Assembly (NCBI GenBank): GCA_022843045.1
Contig: JALHOJ010000050.1
Coordinates: 1 to 32,987, forward strand
DNA length: 32,987 nucleotides
Reading direction: 5' to 3'
From: Phycisphaerales bacterium
GTDB lineage: Bacteria; Planctomycetota; Phycisphaerae; Phycisphaerales; UBA1924
The translations under genes were made by a program, and so were the position numbers. The notes beneath the pieces were generated by a model, which saw nothing but the letters and a program-made list of their open reading frames with translations, made no database searches and was not told the origin of the DNA. Position 1 is the first letter of the stretch, and each line of letters opens with the position of its first letter. This document shows positions 29,516-32,987 of this stretch, one piece after another.

Positions 29516-30028
29516 TCACCCACAGAAATACATGAACTCCTCCCGCACGATCTTGCCGTTCTGCACGGTGTAGGTCCCGACCTCCACGAAGTTCTTGCGT
29601 TCCCCGGTCTTCACGGTCTCAACGTCCATCTCATACTTGACCGTAAAGCCCGTCGCGCCCACATACGGCCCCTCCGCCCGCGCGCCGTGAATCTTGTTCT
29701 CCTTCATCCACTCCTCGCCCTTCGCCAGCGTCGCCTTGCGCCCGCGCCACTCAAGCTCGCTGCCCACACCCTCGCACGACACGACCTGATCGTGCATCAA
29801 CTTCTCATAGATCTCCATCTCCTTCCCCTCGCGCACCAAAGCCATGAACCGCTGCGCAAGGTCCATCACGCTCGCGCCCGCTCCGGTCGAAACCGGGAAC
29901 GGCCCGCCCGCCACAAACCCGCCCTGCTTCCCTGCTGGCTTGCTGGCAGCCTTCTTGGCCACCTTCGCCGCGGGCTTCTTCGCACCCTTCTTCGCAATCT
30001 TGCCCTTCTTCGCTGGTTTCTTCGCCAT
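29516..30028 (-). CDS. NTF2/SnoaL-like protein with a Lys/Ala histone-like tail
   Basis: This 170-residue protein starts at an ATG at 30028 with GAGGAG seven bases upstream. The first 40 residues are a basic tail, MAKKPAKKGKIAKKGAKK and on to PAAKVAKKAASKPAGKQGG, like the C-terminus of histone H1 or bacterial H1-like proteins. The rest (about residues 55-170) fits an NTF2-like cone fold: VMDLAQRFMALVREGKEMEIYEKL, FTVKYEMDVETVKTGERK, NFVEVGTYTVQNGKIVREEFMYF (parts). Such domains bind small molecules or act as enzymes, so function is open. The tail probably binds nucleic acid. It is convergent with the protease gene. Confidence 0.72.
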   Translation of the reverse strand: MAKKPAKKGKIAKKGAKKPAAKVAKKAASKPAGKQGGFVAGGPFPVSTGAGASVMDLAQRFMALVREGKEMEIYEKLMHDQVVSCEGVGSELEWRGRKATLAKGEEWMKENKIHGARAEGPYVGATGFTVKYEMDVETVKTGERKNFVEVGTYTVQNGKIVREEFMYFCG

Positions 30029-30370
30029 GATCGTGCTCCTCGCTCGCTCTTCTTGGGCCGCCCGGCACATCCGCGAGCCGCGCAGGTCCCAGATTTCGCT
30101 TTTGAAGGTAGCGACCGTCCGTTTTCGTCGCGGCGTCCCATCCTTGCCAGGATTCACCCAACCGGCCTCGCACCCGATGCCGGGCAGGGCGAACATGACT
30201 TGTTCCCACGAATGACCTACTCTGACCAAAGGATTCCCCGAGCATAACAAAATGCGAAGAGCAGCCAGAGCAGGGGACGACACCTCGCGTATGGAGTAGG
30301 GGCGGACTGACTTGGTGGAACGCGCAGTGGGGGAGCAGGTTTGGGCGGATGTTTGCCGGAGTATCCCTCG
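30029..30370. other. Divergent gap between the NTF2-like and LuxR-type genes
   Basis: This 342-base stretch holds no supported gene. An AT-richer patch near 30235-30260 (GAGCATAACAAAATGCGAAG) may hold promoter elements for one or both flanking genes. In-frame upstream codons of the NTF2-like ORF run through it but lack a start or homology. Confidence 0.5.
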
Positions 30371-30655
30371 ATGGCTTTTGATTCCAACCAACCAACCCAG
30401 CCAAACCCCAGCACGAGCCCCCCCGGCATCGGCGCCCAGCTCGCAGCCGCTCGTCCCGACCTGCTTTCCAAGGTGAGCGACGCCCAACGCATCGTGCTCG
30501 AGTGGCTCCTCGAAGGCCTGACCGAGCCCCAGATCGCCGAGCGCATCGGCCGAAGCCGCCACACCGTCCATGACCACACCAAGGCGATCTACGCCTCACT
30601 TGGCGTAAGCAGCCGCGTGCACCTGGTGCTGCTCTTCAGCCAACCCCGCAAGTGA
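30371..30655 (+). CDS. Small LuxR-type helix-turn-helix regulator
   Basis: This 94-residue protein is little more than a GerE/LuxR DNA-binding domain: SDAQRIVLEWLLEGLTEPQI, then AERIGRSRHTVHDHTKAIY and ASLGVSSRVHLVLLF. The layout (recognition helix in RSRHTVHDHTKAIY) is standard, and a Pro/Ser/Asn-rich leader of about 25 residues precedes it. No receiver or ligand domain is present, so its input is unknown; it could act with a separate receiver or constitutively. The ATG at 30371 has GGAG nine bases upstream. Confidence 0.82.
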   Translation: MAFDSNQPTQPNPSTSPPGIGAQLAAARPDLLSKVSDAQRIVLEWLLEGLTEPQIAERIGRSRHTVHDHTKAIYASLGVSSRVHLVLLFSQPRK

Positions 30656-30820
30656 TCGCTGGCGAGTTGTCGGACGTTGCTCCGACCCGCACACCCCACA
30701 CCGTCCATCCAGATTCGCACGTCGCCGCCCTTTCCGAAGAAGGCCGTAGTTGGCACGCCGCACACGCCCGCTCCGAACCGATGCTCGAAATGGGAGTGCC
30801 TGTTCCCAGAGGAGGCAAGC

Positions 30821-31168
30821 GTGCGGTCCCCATTTGTCCGTGTCTTCTTCATTGCCGCCGCCGCGTTCTTCGTCGTGCAGGGCGTCCGCTACTACCCCAA
30901 GCTGCCGCCTCGCCCCAAGGCCCAGTTTGCGATGCTGCGCGAAAACTACACCGCCGCGATCCACCACTGGAACGACCATATTGAACAGAATCCCAGCGAT
31001 AACGATGCAATCCTCGAACTCGCGGAGTGCTTCGACAAGCTGGGCGATCAGCAGACCGCCGCGATGATCTATCACGCCGTTGAAGGCTATCTGACGAGTT
31101 CCGCCATGCAGTTTGGGCACAAACACCATCGTGATCGCTTCATGGTGCTGCGCAGCCAAGGCTACTGA
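30821..31168 (+). CDS. TPR-like membrane-anchored protein
   Basis: This 115-residue protein starts at GTG at 30821 with GAGGAGG five bases upstream, which decides the start against the open upstream frame. One membrane helix (about residues 4-22, PFVRVFFIAAAAFFVVQGV) is followed by helical pairs resembling a tetratricopeptide unit: AIHHWNDHIEQNPSDNDAIL and ELAECFDKLGDQQTAAMIYH. It probably presents a short TPR to a partner at the membrane. It lies 165 bases after the LuxR-type gene. Confidence 0.7.
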   Translation: MRSPFVRVFFIAAAAFFVVQGVRYYPKLPPRPKAQFAMLRENYTAAIHHWNDHIEQNPSDNDAILELAECFDKLGDQQTAAMIYHAVEGYLTSSAMQFGHKHHRDRFMVLRSQGY

Positions 31169-31221
31169 TTTCCGCAACTCATGGGGGTTGACGCGTGCTA
31201 TAGACTGCTAGGGGATTGACC

Positions 31222-31256
31222 CGTCCGGTTTTCCCGGACGCGTCTCCGTTGGAGAC
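31222..31256 (+). promoter_or_regulatory. Two adjacent leader hairpins, the second covering the SD
   Basis: Hairpin 1: CGTCCGG (31222-31228), TTTTC, CCGGACG (31234-31240). Hairpin 2: GTCTCC (31242-31247), GTT, GGAGAC (31251-31256). The only SD for the ATG at 31262 is the GGAG within the second hairpin, so folding would hide it. This suggests translational control, unproven. Confidence 0.55.
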
Positions 31257-31261
31257 CTCGC

Positions 31262-32977
31262 ATGCGTTCCTGTCGCTTCGCCCTTGCCGCTCTCGTCACG
31301 CTCTGTGGGTCCTTCGCCGCCGCTCGCGCCGACAACGGCCGCCTGCCCGCCAACGAAACGGTCACGCAACTGCTCCCCGAGAACATCCGCACCATGCGCG
31401 TCACGCCCCGAGGCGTCATCGAAATGCCCGACTGGAACACGCCCTTTGGCGAGCGCGCCTGCTCCGTGCTCCTCTCCCGCACCGCCGCCAACTTCTCCGG
31501 CGGCACCTACACGCTCCAAGGCGGCCTCGCCCAAGGCGAGATGCTGGGCGTCACCTACGACGTGCCCGCGGGCGACTGGCCCATCAAGCTCGACCTCGCC
31601 GAAGTGATCTTCGGCACCCAGGCCACCGTCGTCGCCACCACCACCGAGTGGAGCATCCTGATCTACGAAGGCACGCCCACCAACGGGCAGCTCATCCGCA
31701 CCGAATCCAGCGACGGCACCATCCTCCCGCACATCCAGATCCCCGCCGGCACCAACGGCGTGAATCTCAACTTCAGCGTCGATCCGCAGGACCCCGACCA
31801 GATCATCATCAACAGCTTCGCGGGCAACCCCAACAAGTTCACGATCGCGTTCCGCATCGATCGCCACAACACGCCCCCCGCCAACCCCAACTGCGACGCG
31901 CCCGTCGCCAACCGCAACGCCTTCCCCGCCACCGACAACACCACCATCGGCTGCGGCAGCGGCTACGGGCAACTCAACTTCCCCACCCAGAACTGGCTCT
32001 TCGCCAACAACTGTCCCCTGGGCTGCCAAGCCGGCTGGAGCACCTTCAGCGCACTCAACGCAGACACCAACATCGGCGGCTTCTGCATCACCGGCTGCCG
32101 CCCCCGTGGCGACTGGGTCATGCGCGTGACCTACTCAAGCCTCTCCTGCACCCCAGGCGTCGGCTCCTGCTGCCTGCCCAGCGGCGAGTGCATCACCGCA
32201 ACCCAGAGCGATTGTGCCACCGCCAACGGCACCTACAACGGCGACGGTTCCACCTGCGCAACCGTGAACTGCTCGGGCGCCTGCTGCCTGCCCGACGGCA
32301 ACTGCATCATCACCAGCTCAGGCGACTGCGCAAGCCAGAACGGCACGTTCCGCGGGCTTGGCACCACCTGCGCCACCGCCAACTGTCCCCAGCCCACCGG
32401 CGCATGCTGCCTGAACAACGGCGCGTTCTGCCTCGTGCTCACCCAGACCAACTGCGTCGGCGCGGGCGGCGTCTTCCAAGGCGCCAACACCGTCTGCGGC
32501 GCAAACCAGTCCTGCCCCAGCGGCGCATGCTGCCTGCCCACCGGCCAGTGCCAGGTCCTCTCGCCCGCCAACTGCGCCGCCCAAAGCGGCACCTACCGCG
32601 GCAACAACGCCAGCTGCGCCACCGCCAACTGCCCCCAGCCCAACGGTGCATGCTGCTTCAGCAACGGCTTCTGCCTCGTCCTCAGCCCCACCAACTGCAG
32701 CGGCGCAGGCGGCACCTTCGCCGGCGGCGGCACAACCTGCCCCGGCGCCTGCGGCCCCACCTGCAACGACATCGACTTCAACAACGACGGCTCCAGCTTC
32801 GACCCCACAGACATCGACGCCTTCCTCTCCATCTTCAGCGAAGGCCCCTGCGTCCCGCCCACCTCAACCTGCGACGACATCGACTTCAACAACGACGGCA
32901 GCCTCTTCGACCCCTGCGACATCGACAGCTTCCTGCTCGTCTTCAGCGAGGGCCCCTGCACCCTCTGCGGCGTCTAA
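31262..32977 (+). CDS. Secreted Cys-rich-repeat protein with GC-type dockerin
   Basis: This 571-residue exported protein starts at the ATG at 31262. The signal peptide is MRSCRFALAALVTLC...AARA, cut before DNG. Residues about 25-295 are a beta-rich domain of unknown function. Five repeats of about 40 residues follow (32158-32757), each like GACCLPDGNCI...C...GTFRG..TTCATANCP, with six Cys per unit. Two dockerin-like units finish it: CNDIDFNNDGSSFDPTDIDAF and CDDIDFNNDGSLFDPCDIDSF (parts), each ending SEGPC, and a CTLCGV tail as in the protein at 14282. The Cys repeats probably form disulfides outside the cell. Its SD lies in a leader hairpin. Confidence 0.86.
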   Translation: MRSCRFALAALVTLCGSFAAARADNGRLPANETVTQLLPENIRTMRVTPRGVIEMPDWNTPFGERACSVLLSRTAANFSGGTYTLQGGLAQGEMLGVTYDVPAGDWPIKLDLAEVIFGTQATVVATTTEWSILIYEGTPTNGQLIRTESSDGTILPHIQIPAGTNGVNLNFSVDPQDPDQIIINSFAGNPNKFTIAFRIDRHNTPPANPNCDAPVANRNAFPATDNTTIGCGSGYGQLNFPTQNWLFANNCPLGCQAGWSTFSALNADTNIGGFCITGCRPRGDWVMRVTYSSLSCTPGVGSCCLPSGECITATQSDCATANGTYNGDGSTCATVNCSGACCLPDGNCIITSSGDCASQNGTFRGLGTTCATANCPQPTGACCLNNGAFCLVLTQTNCVGAGGVFQGANTVCGANQSCPSGACCLPTGQCQVLSPANCAAQSGTYRGNNASCATANCPQPNGACCFSNGFCLVLSPTNCSGAGGTFAGGGTTCPGACGPTCNDIDFNNDGSSFDPTDIDAFLSIFSEGPCVPPTSTCDDIDFNNDGSLFDPCDIDSFLLVFSEGPCTLCGV

Positions 32978-32987
32978 CCCCACCATC

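Noticed and set aside
28652..30247. 531-codon plus-strand frame overlapping the protease C-terminus and beyond
   Set aside because: It overlaps the catalytic core of the protease in another frame and then the antisense NTF2-like gene; composition is Arg/Pro/His-rich.
1..32987. CRISPR array, tRNA or rRNA genes
   Set aside because: No regularly spaced direct repeats with unique spacers, no cloverleaf with a convincing T-arm, and no rRNA core sequences were seen by eye.

Overview
The window looks like chromosomal DNA from a planctomycete of the class Phycisphaerae. It is GC-rich with dense, mixed-strand genes. Two secreted proteins end in the paired IDFNNDG/CDIDSF dockerin-like module ('GC-type' dockerin) typical of that group, and one protein has a PEP-CTERM-like tail ending in RRRR. 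This assignment is an inference; no rRNA is present to confirm it.

Layout. 1-1466: a partial exported protein (minus strand) diverging from tsaB (tRNA t6A synthesis), then a large inverted repeat. 1467-6042: a signalling cluster, all plus strand, of an HTH-receiver regulator, an HDOD/histidine kinase hybrid and a pseudo-receiver/GAF protein. 6091-6768: a PEP-CTERM-like surface protein. 7006-8307: a solitary nuoD with an apparently leaderless promoter. 8371-9342: a lower-GC SIR2-like gene with palindromic repeats on both sides. 9497-11236: a small antitoxin-like ORF and a multi-pass membrane protein. 11267-12334: an aldo/keto reductase. 12402-14032: three hypothetical proteins and a good intrinsic terminator. 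14282-15217: the first dockerin protein. 15303-18344 (minus): a membrane PIN-TRAM protein followed by a DASS/SLC13 transporter. 18578-18690: the SRP RNA, then a 50-residue membrane peptide. 18949-25248 (minus): a glycosyltransferase 9, a small membrane protein, uvrA, a lipase-like hydrolase and a four-helix membrane protein. 25452-29324: a very large exported tricorn-type protease with an extra beta domain. 29516-31168: an NTF2-like protein with a histone-like tail, a minimal LuxR-type regulator and a TPR-like membrane protein. 31262-32977: the second dockerin protein, with five Cys-rich repeats.

The most distinctive layer is the dispersed palindromic/REP-like repeats. Several families recur between genes, and three copies lie in frame inside coding genes (tsaB, uvrA, aldo/keto reductase), where they appear to add short peptide segments. 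The best candidates for new biology are the 1467-6042 signalling module, the SIR2-like cassette, the tricorn with its inserted domain, and the gene-internal palindromes. I found no CRISPR array, transposase, prophage or tRNA.
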